A stretch of 64,000 bases of DNA from Phylloscopus collybita (taxonomy: Eukaryota; Chordata; Aves; Passeriformes; Phylloscopidae): assembly GCA_027886175.1 (NCBI GenBank), contig JAJNNQ010000024.1, forward strand, positions 1,100,001 to 1,164,000. Direction: 5' to 3'. The notes beneath the pieces were generated by a model. It was not told the origin of the DNA, did no database searches, and saw only the letters and a list, made by a program, of their open reading frames with translations. How positions within the stretch are numbered: the stretch's first letter is position 1; each line of letters opens with the position of its first letter. A program made the translations under genes and the position numbers. Shown piece by piece: positions 50,501-62,069 of this stretch.

Positions 50501-53500
50501 CAAAAGGAAGCACAGATGCTGAATCTGGCTTTCTTAGGTCACCATTTTATCTTCTGTATGCAAAGAAGGTTTGAACAACATAATCACACCAACTTAACAA
50601 ACCTCATGTCGTGACAGAGGGCAGCAACACCTTTCAGCTGGCAAAGATAAAAACTGCCAACTTATTTTACTGTCAAAGCAATCTGTGACATTTCCCTAAA
50701 ACTCTTCTGGCCAGTCAGAAATCCAGGTGTGATGTACAATCCGGGACAATATTTCAGGTGGGTCACAAAGGGATGAAACCATCAATCCATGTGACCAAAA
50801 AGAGAAAAGGAAGATGAGCTGGAAAGCATTCATGAAGAGAGGGGCCATTAGACTAGAAAATGCTACCAGAACACTCTGAAGTCAGATCGAGGATTCCTTG
50901 CTTGGTAATATTCCTAACCCAGCCAATTCTGCGTTGAGACCAGAAACTGCATCTCCATTATTTATCCAAAAGATGAGGAAAGCAAGTGGGAGACATCCTC
51001 ACTGATCACTGCAGAAGGATTAATTTAGAATCTCTGATTGTCAGCTGTTATTTTAAGCTAATTTCTTTTTTTTTTCCTTCCCTTTTTTTTTTTTTTTTGA
51101 CATGAAGAACAATGCAGCTTCCAGGAACAAGCTGGAAATTTGCCTTTCCTTCTTTAGCTTAGCCTTCAAACAAAAATGTCTCGGTAGTTGTGCTGCTAGC
51201 AGCAGGTAGAAGGAAGAACACACGTTGTATTGCTGTCCTTTCTGCAGACTTAGTCATTCACTTGCCACATATAAGCTTTAAAGTACCTTTCAGTTCAAAT
51301 GAATTGATTCTGTTCTTTCACTGTGACTCAGTTATATACACCCATGTAAATCCACCTCTAACTAAGTGATTAAAGAATTTTACCAAATGTTTGCTAAAAT
51401 AACATCAATTACAAAGAAACCTGAAATGTCAATTTTTAAGGAACATTTTGGTCTCAAAAACAGTTAACTTTAAAACAGCAGTTGTTTTTTGGTTTTTTTT
51501 TTTGCTTTGGGTATTCCATCTCTCCAGAAAACTTGAAAATGATACAAAGGCAAAAAAATGGGCAAATGTTACACTCTCATTTTCGGTCACATAATAATTT
51601 TACAGAAAGGTTGTTTAAAAAAAAACAAGGCAGCATTATCCTCTTCAGACATCACCCACAGTAGCTGTGTATCTGCAGATCAGGGTTTTTTTTTTTTTTT
51701 GTTTAGGAACTAGAAATTCATTAAAGCAAGTGTGTTTAAAATAATATTCCCTATATCAAGTAGTTCCATGAAGGAGATGGACAGTCTCATTCTCTCAGAT
51801 GAACAAAATGAAACAGAAAGGAGAAGGGACTGCTCTGTTTCACAGGCTATCAACCCAGGTCTAAATGTTCCACATTAGGAAACTACAGAGCATCCAAGCC
51901 TTTCAAAAATTTACTTAGGGAGTTAGGGACGAAGTCAGGTAGAAAACGAGTATTTCACTCTTACAAAGAGAAAGGGGGCAGGTGATTTTCTGGAAACCAG
52001 CTGGCAGCTTCTAAAACACACTGATCTTGGGAGTCTCAAAACTGTTCTGACAGAGGTCACAAAAAACATCTTTTCTGGACCATCAGGAATTCACACCACT
52101 TCCTGAGCCTCTGTTCTACTAAAAAGTACAGCAGAACTAAGAAAAATGAGGCCTTAGACCAGGCCTGACAGTGGGCAGCACAAACAAAACTCAAGTATGG
52201 GACTGGAAAAGACTGAAGAAATTGACATGATGATTTTCTTAGAAAACATTTTTGAGCAGAACAGTCTCTGCCTACAAAACCAAAGCTTCTCCCGCAAAGC
52301 TTTCTTCTTGTGGCAGACACTGCCTTCCAAAGGAAGCTCTGAAGGAGCCCCAAGAAGAACTTTTGCCACACTAACACACACTGCTGAAGTGTCTGCACAG
52401 GCAAAATGAAACTGATGAGGTGGGGCAAAATACATCTTTTAACTTGAATTTGCATTTAACAAATGCAAATTTGTTTTTTGATAATCCTTTGATAATCCTT
52501 CTCAGCATCAGTCACTCCTACGGCCAGAGAGAACCCCCAGATCACCACCACAGGAGCGCAGGCACCACGGCAGCACCCCAGCCATGCACAGCAATACCTG
52601 AAGGGCTCATCCTACCTTGTCTTCAGATGGACACAGATACAAATACTGGAATGTGGCAGTAATATTCTTGGAGAACCTTGGCCCAAAGACATCCTTGTCT
52701 GTTCCGAACTGGTGCCGAGACTGCCGAACGATGGAGTCGATGACGTACAAGCCGGGCACTTTGTACTCGGGCTTGCACTGCAAACAGCACAGAGAGGCTG
52801 CGTCAGGCAGGGGCTGACAGCCCCCTCAGAGCCTCCCAGCAAACCTGCTCTGGGGCTGAAGCACGGCTCTGCATTCCAGCCCCTTGCTCGCCAAGCCCAG
52901 GCAAGCATGAACGCTGCCTGCTCTGGAAATACCTATTGTCTTAGTGACGATTAATTGGAGGTTCGGCACCGCCGGGCTCCCCCCCCAGGCGCCGCTTAGG
53001 GAAGATGGAAAATCTCAGAGTTTACTTTTTTCCTCCCCCTCCTTGAAGTATTATGGAGAACTACAACGTGGAGCTTATACAGGCTAAGTGATATCACAAA
53101 GTGTGAAACCCTAACGAACCAGAATTTCCTCCCTCAATCCCTAAGTAACAGAAGCCTTTCTGGTTATTTACCAGCATTATTAGCAATAACTAGCAAAGCA
53201 TGCAGATAACTTTATCAATAAATTTCTTTTACTTTTTACCTTTTTGATAAACTTCTCTACAATCTGGACAACATGCTTGTAGAGCTGGAAAACAAATACA
53301 GCCATTAATTTATCATCTCCTTAGCAGTGGCACATCATTTAAAAAGCATTTTAACTCTTTCTGCTCACTACCATTTCAGAAAGGCTACAGAACGTTGCAG
53401 TCCCATTCTAACATGCAAGATGTTCCCAAACTGAGAAAAATGTTCCATGGGGAGAACCCAGATCCAAGTCAGAAGTGTGTCAGTGTGCACACAAGGCACG

Positions 53501-56500
53501 GAGCTTGCCAAGTATCAGTGAAAGCTTTCTGGATTTACTTCTCTGCAAACCACACTGGTTTCACATCTTAAGGTGCAGTTGTATCCTGCAATATTTAGTT
53601 TTAGCACACAAAAATCATAACACTCTAGTGGGTGTAGCATGAAAAAGCAACGACTTAAAAAAAAAAAAATCAAGCTGGCATTTTGCTCCTAGTCCAAAAC
53701 CAAGGGATGATATTCACCACCCACTTGTTTCTAGACAACAGCCTTAACAGAAACTGGAATAAACCATCCCCAAAGCTGAGATTGGGAAATCCAGAGTATT
53801 TACTTACAAGTAAAATAATAAAACATTGCTGCTGTTACAGTTTCATCTTTGTTTTGTTGTACTTTACCTTAATAGCTTTAATGGCAGCTTTTGTGATGAG
53901 AATCATCTTTGCTCGGGAAATAGGAGGTTTCATCTCCATCAGTGAGAAGAGCTAAACAGAGAAAACAAACATTAAAAATGTATTCTGAAGTTCAGTTATT
54001 AATTGAAAACAACATTTCAGGTGGGTGACTTGATTACTGCCATCCCACACTCTGCATGGCCACGCTGCTGGTGGCCCTGGGAGAACTGGATGTCTTACAA
54101 ACCCAACAGAAATCAGCATTTAGCAGGTTATTGCTAAAAAGAACTGCTTCAACTGCTCTGCAGACTTGGCTGCCTTACCCTCCAAATGGCTCCCAGGGGA
54201 AAAGTTCACTCCTCAAGGAGAAGGTTTGCAGAAGTTATAGATATTATATGAAGTTTATAGAGGGTTTATATGAAGTATATAGAAGCTATCTTTATAGGTG
54301 ACACTGGCCATAACTGAAAATAAGCTTTAATTCCACGTTTCAGAAACTGAGGGAAACCAGAACTGCACACAGAGCTGGACACAGAAAGCTGGGCATACAC
54401 ACATTAACTGTTTTTACCTTGAAATATTCCTCACAAATCACAGGGGAAAAAATGGTTGGTATTATATAATTTCATTTTCATCTTTATCATAAAGAAAAAT
54501 CTGAGCCCTGGAATGCGAGTAAAAAATGTCATCAATTATTTGCCACAAAGCAAAGTAAGAGAATCAAAGTGTCTTCATTTGTCAGTGTAATGGAAAGTAA
54601 GATGTCATTTAAAACTCTGTCTCTTATTTTATTAATTAATTTAAAGTTCCAAGAGACTGGTGAAGTGACCAACTTACACAGATTTATTCATTGTCTCAGT
54701 TAAGGAAAAAAAATCACTGAAGGAGATAAAAAGATTGGCCACACACTCAAAGACAAGGGAAATGCCAACAGGGCTCTCAGCTGTATAAAAGGAACGCTTA
54801 CATCTAGAAAACATCAAGAGTAGGAAACAAGGTATTTGCTTTCTTTATTTTATTTCTGTTCCAGGAGATAGGAAAGAAGAAAAACTGTCCTTCCAGACAG
54901 TGGTAGCCACATGCCTCCTCCAACACCAACACCAAACCATGACTTTTCATTATTCATCCCCACAAAATGCAAGTTCTTGTGCCAGAACGTTGGGGTTTTA
55001 CAGCCATTTCAGCTGTAAGAGATACTTCAGCTAACATTGCTGCCTGCTGAGAAATCACAGTATGGACAAATAAAACCTGCCAGATAAAAGACAGAAGGAG
55101 ACAGGGGTCTGTGAGCTGATGGTTTTTTTTAAAAAAAATCTTGTTTTCAATTTAGACTTAAGTGCTTTACAATAAGTGCAGAGACTCTTGATGAACAAAG
55201 TCAGTGCTATTATTAAAACTCAGGAAAATCTGCTTTAAGATGTAATGAAAGGAGGGGAAAAATCCAAACGCCAACATCCACAAACAAACCAGCAGAAGGC
55301 TCAAAAACTGAGGTGGGGAAGGAAGAAAAACAGCATTAGACACACACTCGATACCCCCTCCCTTACCCATGAGGAAGCAACTGGTTCTCCAGGAAAGGAT
55401 CCAGTCCCAAAGAAAAAGAACAAAGGAGCTGGTGTGGAAGCACCACTTTGGCATTTGTATCTCAGGAACACAAGGAGACCCCAAGGAAATTGGAAGAGCT
55501 CAGAGCAGGGCCCAAGGTGAAAAGAAACAAGTGCAGCAAACAAATAAAAAGAAGTGTCTTTGAAGTATCCCAAGCAGGACATTGCAACTGGAGCAAACAC
55601 AGAAGAAGATAAAAATCCAAGGACAAATAAACTGCCAGGAGAACGAAGGCACATGAGTGTGCATATCTGTCTATCTATCTATCTACCTACCTACCTACCT
55701 ACCCACCCTGCTCTTTTCACCCCCCCCCCCCACACCATCTCTTGGAATTTTACCTCAGAATTTTGCTCCTTTGTTTTTTAATTACCTAAGATCTTACAAT
55801 ACCAAATAACTATTTAGAGTCAATTTTTATGTAATTCTTGGTCTCAGTTCCATGTGTCAACAGCAAGCTGTAGTGATGGGTACAGCTAAAATTTAGCTCC
55901 CTTCCTAGTTCCTCGTGTCTTCTCCCTCTTGGAAAGGGGAGCTGCTCAGAAGACACCCAGGTACTTCCAGTTGCATTCCTTCAATTAGACCTGGATCTTC
56001 TTTCACACACACTTCCCAACCCAAGATACAAAAAAGTCACCCAACCACTATTTTTAGAGGGCTGTTTCACAATAATATATCCAAAGGACACCATGATCAA
56101 CTCAAGGAACAACCTGGATACAAAACCCACTCTATTTACAAAAAAAAAAGTGATGTATGTAACAAAGGCAAAGAGAACTTACAGCTTGAGAAGTTTCCAA
56201 AGTCCTGCCTCACAACAGAAGCCTGTGCCTGGAATGCTGTGACCTGCTAGAAATGACTTTCTGATTTTACTGCCCCTAACTGCATGTTTACAGGATGTTG
56301 ATACAAAAGAAGTAGAGGTATTCAAGGGTATGAAACTCATGCCACAATACAAAATATGGATTTAAGAGTATTTCTGGGTGTTTCTCCCAGCAGGATGGAA
56401 GTACACGGTGAAGTATCTACAACGCCAAGGATGCAAAAGGAAAGTCACCTGCTCAATTTCAGGCCAATAAATGCCATTAAACCCTGGCAGGACAATGAAA

Positions 56501-59500
56501 GAGAGACCAAGCACAGAGTGACTGTCCCCAAATGCCAAATGAGTGCCAAATACAGGAGCTCCACAGAGAACATGGGGCAGGAGTGAACAGAGACCTTCCA
56601 GTTCCCCCTGTGCCCCTGCTCCAGCCCAGGAGCCCATGAAGTGCAGAGGGGCAGGTAAGGGCACAAAGAACAGGCTGCTGATGGCCTTTACTCCTCACTC
56701 TTTTGAGCAGCAAATTATTAATTTCTCTCATTCTATAATTAATGCCCTTTGATGGTTTAGTTTACCTGGAAACCTAAGAACCAGGGGATTTTGAAGTAAA
56801 GGGGAGAACTGCTACTTGAAAATTTACCCAGCTTGTGGTATGGTCTTAAGTCTATCTGCTTTAAGTGTGAGGTAACATAGCAAAAGTACCTTTTTAGGAC
56901 TTGGATTGAATTCCTTGGTTTTGCCTTTTTGTCTAAGTGCCTGTGCCATAAAAAGGTGTCTTTATTTACAAATAAAGAGTTATTAGCCCATTTTATACAC
57001 TCACTAAACAAACCCCAGAGCACAGCAGCTGCACAGAGAGGAGCATGAGCTACTGAACCAGACAGTGGTTAGTGATTAGTGGATATCAAGCACACAGGTC
57101 ATTGTCAGGACACCTCATTCAACCTCCCCTTCTCCAATTTCCAGAGCAGTCTAACACGCCCTCAACCATTCCAACACGCCTTAGGTGTCCAACAACACTT
57201 CCCCAAGCAGGCTCCATGCACAGGCAGTACTCTTCCTCCATTCACTCTCTTTTGGAATGTATTTTATTAATGCCTTTAGAAACCACCCAGCCCAGCCAAC
57301 CACCAGTGACTTAGAGACATAACTGCAGTTACTTGTTCCTGTACAGAAACAAAGGGATCATGGAGGACACGACCAATGAGCACAGATATTGCACTATTTT
57401 GTTAATAAAACACCTTTACTGTTAACACAGTGACCAGATCTCTAAAAGGAATTCTGTCAGCTCTGTACATTTTCCTTCCCCTATAAAAGTCACTGCTTCC
57501 TTTCCTCTTCAGGTCCTGTTCTTCCTCAAGGGAAGGAGAAGGATCTGTTGCTAAGCTGTATCTCAGGGGATCAATGCAAGTTTTAAATGCTTGACCACCA
57601 GCTGTGAAGCACAACAAGTATTAGATTCTGCTGAAGGTAAGAGATCACCATAAAATCCAGAGCTGTCAGGCTGCATTCTTTGGAAAATAAAGTGAGATTT
57701 GAATTTGACCAGGTATGACCCCCAGGCAACGAAGCTCAATAGCACTTCATCAACTAAGCTACTTCTGTGGCCCAGGAAGACCATTCACAAATCCTGAACC
57801 ACTGGGGAGAAACATCTTCACAAAAGATACTCATATGAAAATGACATCATGCAAGTGCACAGAATAGAGTTTTGTTTTCTACTCATGTGCTTTGGAAATG
57901 CAGCTTTCAGGATCAGAGCAGGGTTCTTTTGTCCAGCACATCTCCTGGAAAGGCACTTGTCTCACTACTTTTCTTACCAGCAATCTCTACCAGAATGTCA
58001 CAGCTCCCAATATTCCTGGAAACAAGTTCAGGGCAGAGGCAAGAGACACCAGCCAGATGCTGGTAGCCGTGTCCCTCTCCTTTTCTGTGCACATGGAGAC
58101 TCACTGGGGATCCTGAGCCCAGTAACTGCTGGAGAACCACTGGGAAGGATATCCTGTTAAGCTCTATTTATAGCTCCTCAGGATGGAGGGGAAGGTTGTC
58201 ACAGCACGGGCAAAATGAAGTCTTGCCATTGGCAGAGAAGCGCCACACCGGATCCAAACTTCAGCTGCTCAGTGCCCTAAGGATGGGCAAACAGCAAGGA
58301 ATGTGCAGCTCCAGCTTTAATTAAACAGCCCCCAGGACCTCCTACCTGTTTGTCTCTAGGCACATTTAGGTGGGGTATCAATTGTTTCAGGGGTACACAT
58401 TAACTACTGAGATGCAGGACTAAGGGAATGATACGCCTTACTCAACACAAATAAAAGATTACAAAACAGGAAAGCTGACCTTATTCTACTTCCAGCAGCA
58501 AGATTGTGAAAAAAAAAAATAAATAAATCTTAATTTCTAACTTTCATAACCAGTAAACTATGCCTCAAGTTTTCCAGATTAAAGAAAAGGACAGATATCC
58601 CCTAAACTAAAACATGCCAAGGATTTATATGGCAGATGTGTGGGTTTGGTGGGGTTTTTTTATTTGCTTGTGTTTTGGGGTTGTGGTTTTTTAATTTATT
58701 TTTTTTAAGAAAAGTGTCTGCTTGTTTCCTTAAAGCCATAAAAAGTTCTGCCCCATTACCCAGTTACCTTTGGTGATTTATTTATACTGTACCATTACTG
58801 TAACATAACATATACACCTAACAGCACATGAATTCTAACTCGTGAAAGCAAACTCCTCAGAGAAAACACACTCCACTACAGACCTGTCAAATCCCACCTA
58901 TTCAGCTGGCAGCACCTGCTCAAGCCACAGCTGGATTAAAACAAAAAAAAAAAAAAAAGCAGCCAGTACAAAACCCCTGCTTGCTCCTGCAGAAACACTA
59001 GGACTTGGAAGAGGACATTTACTGGCAAAGTTGCATTCGAAAGGCAGGTCCAAAGAACACGACTGGGAATGGCACCACAATCCAACATAAGGGAATTACA
59101 CAACTCAGGAGTTCCCACCCCCTGCCAGAATCAAACTCACTTCTCTCCCTCCCCAAGCCCTTCTGCTCAAGAGGGGACACCAACCCCACAGCTTAGAGGA
59201 CACCAGGTTTACAGCCACGCTTTGAACTTGGGTCTCCCACCATCCAAGAAACGGCTGCAAACACCAAACCCACCCAAAACCCCCAAAGGATGAGACCACC
59301 TGATGGAGTAAGTGGCATCTCCTCTTCCAGGCAGAGTGGCAAAGAGCTGGCAGGTGCCACCTCCAGGGAAGGACAGTCAGCAGGAAATCACCTCTAGCAC
59401 ACATGGCAAGTGCAGCACCAAACTGCAGCTGGAGCTGCCATGGCAAAACCACAATTCCCTGGCTACAGTGGCACTGCACAGCCAGCAAGTGCAGGAACTC

Positions 59501-61616
59501 TGGGCCTGGAGGGTATTCTGTAGCTGCCCCATCCTCACCGCTGAACTGCTCCCCTCCCAATAAAAGAATTAACTCTTCAGTGACCTGGGAGTGGCACTCC
59601 CAGGCTGCACAGCCTCTGGGCTCCCACCACTCTGGGAACAACACCCAGACCTGGGGTACAACTGCTCTGTCCCTGAGAAAGCCCAGAACTGAACAATACC
59701 TGCCCGTAAATCTGACCCTCCTTACATTTCATGTCAGCCCGCGTCGCTTCGCGTGCCCAGCTCCAGGCAACACACGCGGAAAAGGGATCGGTCTGAGAGC
59801 TGGACTTCATGCCCTGCACACCACCACAAACACAGCTCCTGAGAGGGACCAGGGCAGGAACCACACAGCCCCTGAAGTTATTCATGTGCTGCTTTACACA
59901 CCAGTAGCTCTACAGAAGCGCTCAGGCGTACAAAGGACTGCAGAACAGGGATTTTAGCAAGTACAGTTCTCTCCCCCAGAACTGAGCTCCAACTCAAACC
60001 CAATTGCTCTTCCAGCAGCCACACATCAGGATTTCACTCAGTATTTCTAACTGCACTGAGGCAAAGCATCATCCCACTATTCCTGCATGGGAGAGGAAGA
60101 GGTACAGATCCAAACACGCCCGTTCCCAAGGCACAGATTAGTCACGGGATCCTCAAACACCACTTTTGCTCAGCAGTCACCATCCCGCACAAGCAGCGGG
60201 GTTATTGTTTGACAGGCACTGGGCACTGCCTGCACCACTCAGGTTTGGCAGGCAGCAGTGCTCTGCCAGGACCCCTGATCACACTGAGGCAGCTAAGTAA
60301 GAATTGCTGCTCCCTCTTTCCATCAACCCTGGAAATGGCACACAGGTGCTGTTAATTTTTTAACTTTTTGGGGAAGGTGGCTTTGCACCCGGCCAGCCCA
60401 CTGGTTAGAGCTGCACAAAACACTGGCAAATAAACAAACCATGAACAGGAGCTGCATGCTATCCACTCTTCCCTTTGCACTTGCATAGTTTTGGTACAGA
60501 ACAGGGCATTCTCAGGTGTGTGTACCACAAACCCTTGCAGAGAGTTGAGCCTTACACAGTCTGAGTCCATCACACGTTTCCAAGCTGCCACTTCTCCTGT
60601 TTCTGTTCAACAGGCAGGCACAGCCACCCAGCCTCCAACAGCAAGCTGGGAACAGGCTCTGGTTGAGCTTTAAGTGATTTTCTGTCCATGGAGGGTCTGC
60701 AAAGCCACACTGTCCAACTGTGGCAGAAATACAACTAACAATAATTAATAATCATATTGAAGTCACGTGTCAAAAACTTTATACAGCAGAGGCTGAATTG
60801 ACTTGCTACACATTATGCAAAAAACAACCACGGTCCGCTTTACTTCCAACTCCTCTCTGCTGACTAAGAAATGAAGAAAAAAAAATTAAAAAAAAAACTT
60901 TAAAAATATCAGAAGACAGGACGGGACCTTCTGTGCAGTACGAAGGCGAGTAAACGCCTTCCGACCTGTCCCGTCCCCAGAACTGGGATCGACCCTGAGT
61001 CCCATCGCAGGCGCCGTTCCCATAGAGGGATGAGCCCCCTCCCTCTGCAGCCCCTGCCCGTGCCGCCGCCTCGCAGCGCGGCTCCCTGGCCAAGCCACCA
61101 CCGGGAAACGCAAGTCCCGAAACGCGGCTTCCCCAGCCCCCGGACAACACACACGGCCGGGGGCGCCGCGTGACAGCGAGCCCGCCTGGCAACCCCTGCC
61201 AACAGGGATCCGGCCTGCGATCCCGGGAGCCCGCTCTCCGGCGCTTCCAGGAGGAAACCGAGAGCAGCAGCGAGAGGACGGAGCCTGGCGGGGAAGCCCC
61301 GAGCTCCCCTCAACGCCTCCCCACCCGCGCAGGCCCGGCCCGGCCCGGCCCGCGCGGGGCCTCGCGGAGCGGCCGCTGAACGGCCCGGCCGCGCTCGCCT
61401 CCATTTTCCCCCGGAGCACCGCTCTCCGCCCGGCGGCAGGCCCGGGCCGGCGCTCCCCGCGCAGGCCGCAGGCGGCGGGGCCGGGCCCGGCCGGAAGCGC
61501 GGGGAGCTGGGGGACGCGATGGCGGCCGCCGTGTGTCCCCCCCCGCGCCGCGGCCCGCGCTTCGCCGCCCGCCCCCCGGCTCTCACCTCTTGGTTGAAGG
61601 CGTTCACGGCCTCCAT
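31718..61616 (-). CDS. SCAF4: SCAF4, SR-related CTD-associated factor 4 (whole gene, 20 coding exons)
   Basis: Nuclear RNA-binding protein that binds the phosphorylated Pol II C-terminal domain; with SCAF8 it prevents use of premature poly(A) sites. Twenty exons join in frame to 3210 nt: 1069 residues plus TAG. Order of domains: CTD-interacting domain (about 1-139); Q/P-rich linker; RS region (about 395-470, with SRSRSRERRR); RRM (about 481-556; RNP2 LWVGQL at 482-487, RNP1-like GCAYIVMV at 516-523); proline-rich region (about 635-735); Met/Pro/Gly-rich stretch; RS/RD/RE-rich tail ending AAEAPR. Every junction is GT-AG and every phase closes, so the gene looks intact. The human protein, as I recall, is about 1147 residues; most of the difference is a Q/P-rich tract absent here after GPEENRDGRQ. 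The start MEAVNAFNQE corresponds to the human MDAVNAFNQE. Recognition is secure; the paralogue SCAF8 is less likely given the C-terminal sequence and the SOD1 neighbour. Confidence 0.96.
32539..38110 (-). other. SCAF4 intron 19
   Basis: 5.6 kb intron before the terminal exon, AT-rich apart from its 3' end. I found no coding exon or clear transposon. A T/G-rich low-complexity run lies at 37908-37942. Confidence 0.85.
38111..38299 (-). CDS. SCAF4: SCAF4 coding exon 19 (residues 734-797)
   Basis: Contains SVGNPIPTVVSGGRGNAES, which aligns with human SCAF4. Two in-frame acceptors 6 nt apart (CTCAG and CTACAG) are possible; the first was chosen because it keeps the human length here. Donor TTG|GTAAGT. 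Confidence 0.92.
38382..38462 (-). CDS. SCAF4: SCAF4 coding exon 18 (residues 707-734)
   Basis: FLPPGPPPPITPPVSVPHTP, phase 2 entry and phase 1 exit, donor ACT|GTAAGT. It is separated by very short introns (105 and 82 nt). Confidence 0.92.
38568..38730 (-). CDS. SCAF4: SCAF4 coding exon 17, proline-rich (residues 653-707)
   Basis: Contains VGALQPPAFTAPLGIPPPGF and a run of seven prolines from a CCG repeat, then FLRPGFNPLHLPP. The donor GTTTGT is weak but keeps frame with exon 18. Confidence 0.93.
39469..39623 (-). CDS. SCAF4: SCAF4 coding exon 16 (residues 601-652)
   Basis: WKGIPKKSENEVAQNGGAEA, then a Pro/Val-rich run. Acceptor GGACAG, donor GTGAGA. Confidence 0.94.
40421..40577 (-). CDS. 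SCAF4: SCAF4 coding exon 15 (residues 549-601)
   Basis: End of the RRM (IAWALNKG) and the conserved post-RRM segment QYWDVELGVTYIPWDKVKP. Acceptor CCCAAG, donor GTACAG. Confidence 0.95.
41236..41349 (-). CDS. SCAF4: SCAF4 coding exon 14, RRM part 2 (residues 511-548)
   Basis: 38 codons, phase 0: MIPPRGCAYIVMVHRQDANR, holding the RNP1-like strand and the second helix. Donor GTACTG. Confidence 0.95.
41989..42089 (-). CDS. SCAF4: SCAF4 coding exon 13, RRM part 1 (residues 477-510)
   Basis: Contains RNP2 (LWVGQL) and the first RRM helix (DVGSLLEEFGPIESIN). The acceptor is TTGTAG. A second AG 7 nt inside the exon would shift the frame. Confidence 0.95.
42840..43030 (-). CDS. SCAF4: SCAF4 coding exon 12, RS region (residues 413-477)
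   Basis: Dense Arg/Ser and Arg/Glu dipeptides (SPKRRRSRSGSRSRRSRHRR), the SR-protein feature. It exits in phase 1 with donor GTGAGT. Local GC is much higher than in the flanking introns. Confidence 0.95.
43140..43355 (-). mobile_element. CR1 LINE fragment in SCAF4 intron 11
   Basis: Starts TCACAGAACTCCCAGGATCA and continues AGACCATCCAGTCCAACCCA, GTGCCACATCCAG, CATCCAGGGATGGTGACTCT, and AAACTTTTTCCTAATATC: a reversed CR1 3' end. Confidence 0.9.
43977..44062 (-). CDS. SCAF4: SCAF4 coding exon 11 (residues 385-413)
   Basis: Encodes DMEVEQPPIQEGKRH and the start of the RS region (RKSRSRSAS). Acceptor TTTTAG, donor GTAAAT, phase 2 exit. Confidence 0.94.
44675..44842 (-). CDS. SCAF4: SCAF4 coding exon 10 (residues 329-384)
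   Basis: 56 codons, phase 0: VPLPPNGQMPGFGLLPTPQF and a Pro/Gln-rich stretch ending QKPHQQ. Acceptor CCCAAG, donor GTGAGC. Confidence 0.94.
45179..45287 (-). CDS. SCAF4: SCAF4 coding exon 9 (residues 292-328)
   Basis: Completes Phe292 and continues GFPGEGMQQP, rich in Met/Gln/Pro as in human SCAF4. Acceptor TTTTAG, donor GTAATC. Confidence 0.93.
46961..47061 (-). CDS. SCAF4: SCAF4 coding exon 8 (residues 259-292)
   Basis: Encodes KLLDRFDYDDEPEAVEDSKK, a short acidic conserved patch, and ends in phase 2. Compared with human from memory, the alanine/proline-rich extension after this patch is absent or spliced differently here. Confidence 0.9.
47257..47433 (-). CDS. SCAF4: SCAF4 coding exon 7 (residues 200-258)
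   Basis: 59 codons, phase 0, Gln-rich start (LQQILQTFQQPQKPQSP), then AQVQAITAQLKTT. Donor GTAAGT, acceptor CTGTAG. Confidence 0.94.
47954..48093 (-). CDS. SCAF4: SCAF4 coding exon 6 (residues 153-199)
   Basis: Proline-rich linker, then DAFAAVAQLFQTTQGQQ, which matches human SCAF4. Acceptor CCTCAG, donor GTAACC. It is GC-richer than its neighbours. Confidence 0.93.
48094..52615 (-). other. SCAF4 introns 4 and 5
   Basis: Introns 50492-52615 and 48094-50355 flank exon 5. The first has a cluster of long T runs (about 51064-51099, 51485-51503, 51687-51701), that is, A runs in the transcript. No gene or recognised repeat otherwise. Confidence 0.8.
50356..50491 (-). CDS. SCAF4: SCAF4 coding exon 5 (residues 108-153)
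   Basis: Final CID helices (IVRVLNLWQKNGVF) followed by the start of the linker. Ends in phase 1 in a Gly codon. Acceptor CAACAG, donor GTAGGA. Confidence 0.95.
52616..52777 (-). CDS. SCAF4: SCAF4 coding exon 4 (residues 54-107)
   Basis: 54 codons containing GLYVIDSIVRQSRHQFG, the characteristic CTD-binding core of CID proteins. Acceptor TTTGCAG, donor GTAGGA. Confidence 0.96.
53240..53284 (-). CDS. SCAF4: SCAF4 coding exon 3 (residues 39-53)
   Basis: Fifteen codons (LYKHVVQIVEKFIKK), phase 0, continuing the CTD-interacting domain. Acceptor TTCCAG, donor GTAAAA. Confidence 0.95.
53240..53867 (-). other. SCAF4 introns 2 and 3 region
   Basis: Introns 53285-53867 and 52778-53239 surround exon 3. 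No repeats or genes are visible beyond an A run near 53658. Confidence 0.7.
53868..53951 (-). CDS. SCAF4: SCAF4 coding exon 2 (residues 11-38)
   Basis: 28 codons, phase 0 at both ends. It starts LFSLMEMKPP and forms the first helices of the CTD-interacting domain. Acceptor TTTAG, donor GTAAAG. Confidence 0.95.
53952..61586 (-). other. SCAF4 intron 1
   Basis: 7.6 kb between the first and second coding exons. It contains a compound tetranucleotide microsatellite (55664-55712), a C-run near 55721, and T/G-rich and A-rich tracts at 58640-58715 and 58944-58958. I saw no coding exon; the open frames in it (for example 57402-57617 minus) have no recognisable family. Confidence 0.85.
55664..55712. 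repeat. Compound tetranucleotide microsatellite
   Basis: TCTA/ATCT units change into CTAC/ACCT units, then degenerate CCACC. Located in SCAF4 intron 1. Confidence 0.9.
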
Positions 61617-62040
61617 GTCGGCGCTGGCGGCGGGAGGCGGCGGGAAGGAGGCGGGCGGGGCGGGCGGGCGGCGCGGCAGGGCCGGTCGGTGCCCTCAGGG
61701 CGCGGCCATGATGGCGGCGGCCATGGCGGGGCTCGCGGGCAGCGCGCGGCCCGGGCCGACCGCGCGACGGGCAGCGGGGGGGGGGGGGGAGGCGCGGTGC
61801 ACGCCGGGATCGGCCGGGCCTCCTCCCGGCCCACGCGAGAGGTTGGGCAGGAGGGATGGCGGGGCCACGTGACCGCTCCGCGCGCGCGCCAGCGCCATGT
61901 CAGCGCCACCCCCGCTGCCGGGAGGGGGAGAATGGCGGCAGCGGCAGCGTCGGTGCCCTCAGCCACTGTCACTGTCACCGACGCTGCCTTAGCCCCTGGG
62001 ACGGCACCGCTGTCCTGACATGCCCCACAGGAGCCGCGGT
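61000..62040 (-). promoter_or_regulatory. SCAF4: SCAF4 CpG-island promoter
   Basis: Dense CpG sequence surrounds coding exon 1, with no TATA box. ATGGCGGC-type YY1 motifs occur at 61711-61718 and near 61932. The start site is probably between about 61640 and 61750, but it cannot be placed from sequence alone. The run of 13 G at about 61779-61791 lies just upstream. Confidence 0.7.
61587..61616 (-). CDS. SCAF4: SCAF4 coding exon 1 (residues 1-10)
   Basis: Encodes MEAVNAFNQE with donor GAG|GTGAGA. It lies in a CpG island. Reading straight on from here gives a 235-residue open frame that is intron, not protein. Confidence 0.93.
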
Positions 62041-62069
62041 TCGGCCCCTCGGGCCCCCGCTGTGGTGCG

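Noticed and set aside
57402..57617. 71-codon minus-strand frame in SCAF4 intron 1 that looks protein-like
   Set aside because: No recognisable homology, no in-frame splice partners, and known SCAF4 exons 1 and 2 join without it.
60909..61616. 235-codon minus-strand frame starting at the SCAF4 start codon
   Set aside because: Only the first ten codons are SCAF4; the rest is intron 1 read through the CpG island past a clear GTGAGA donor.
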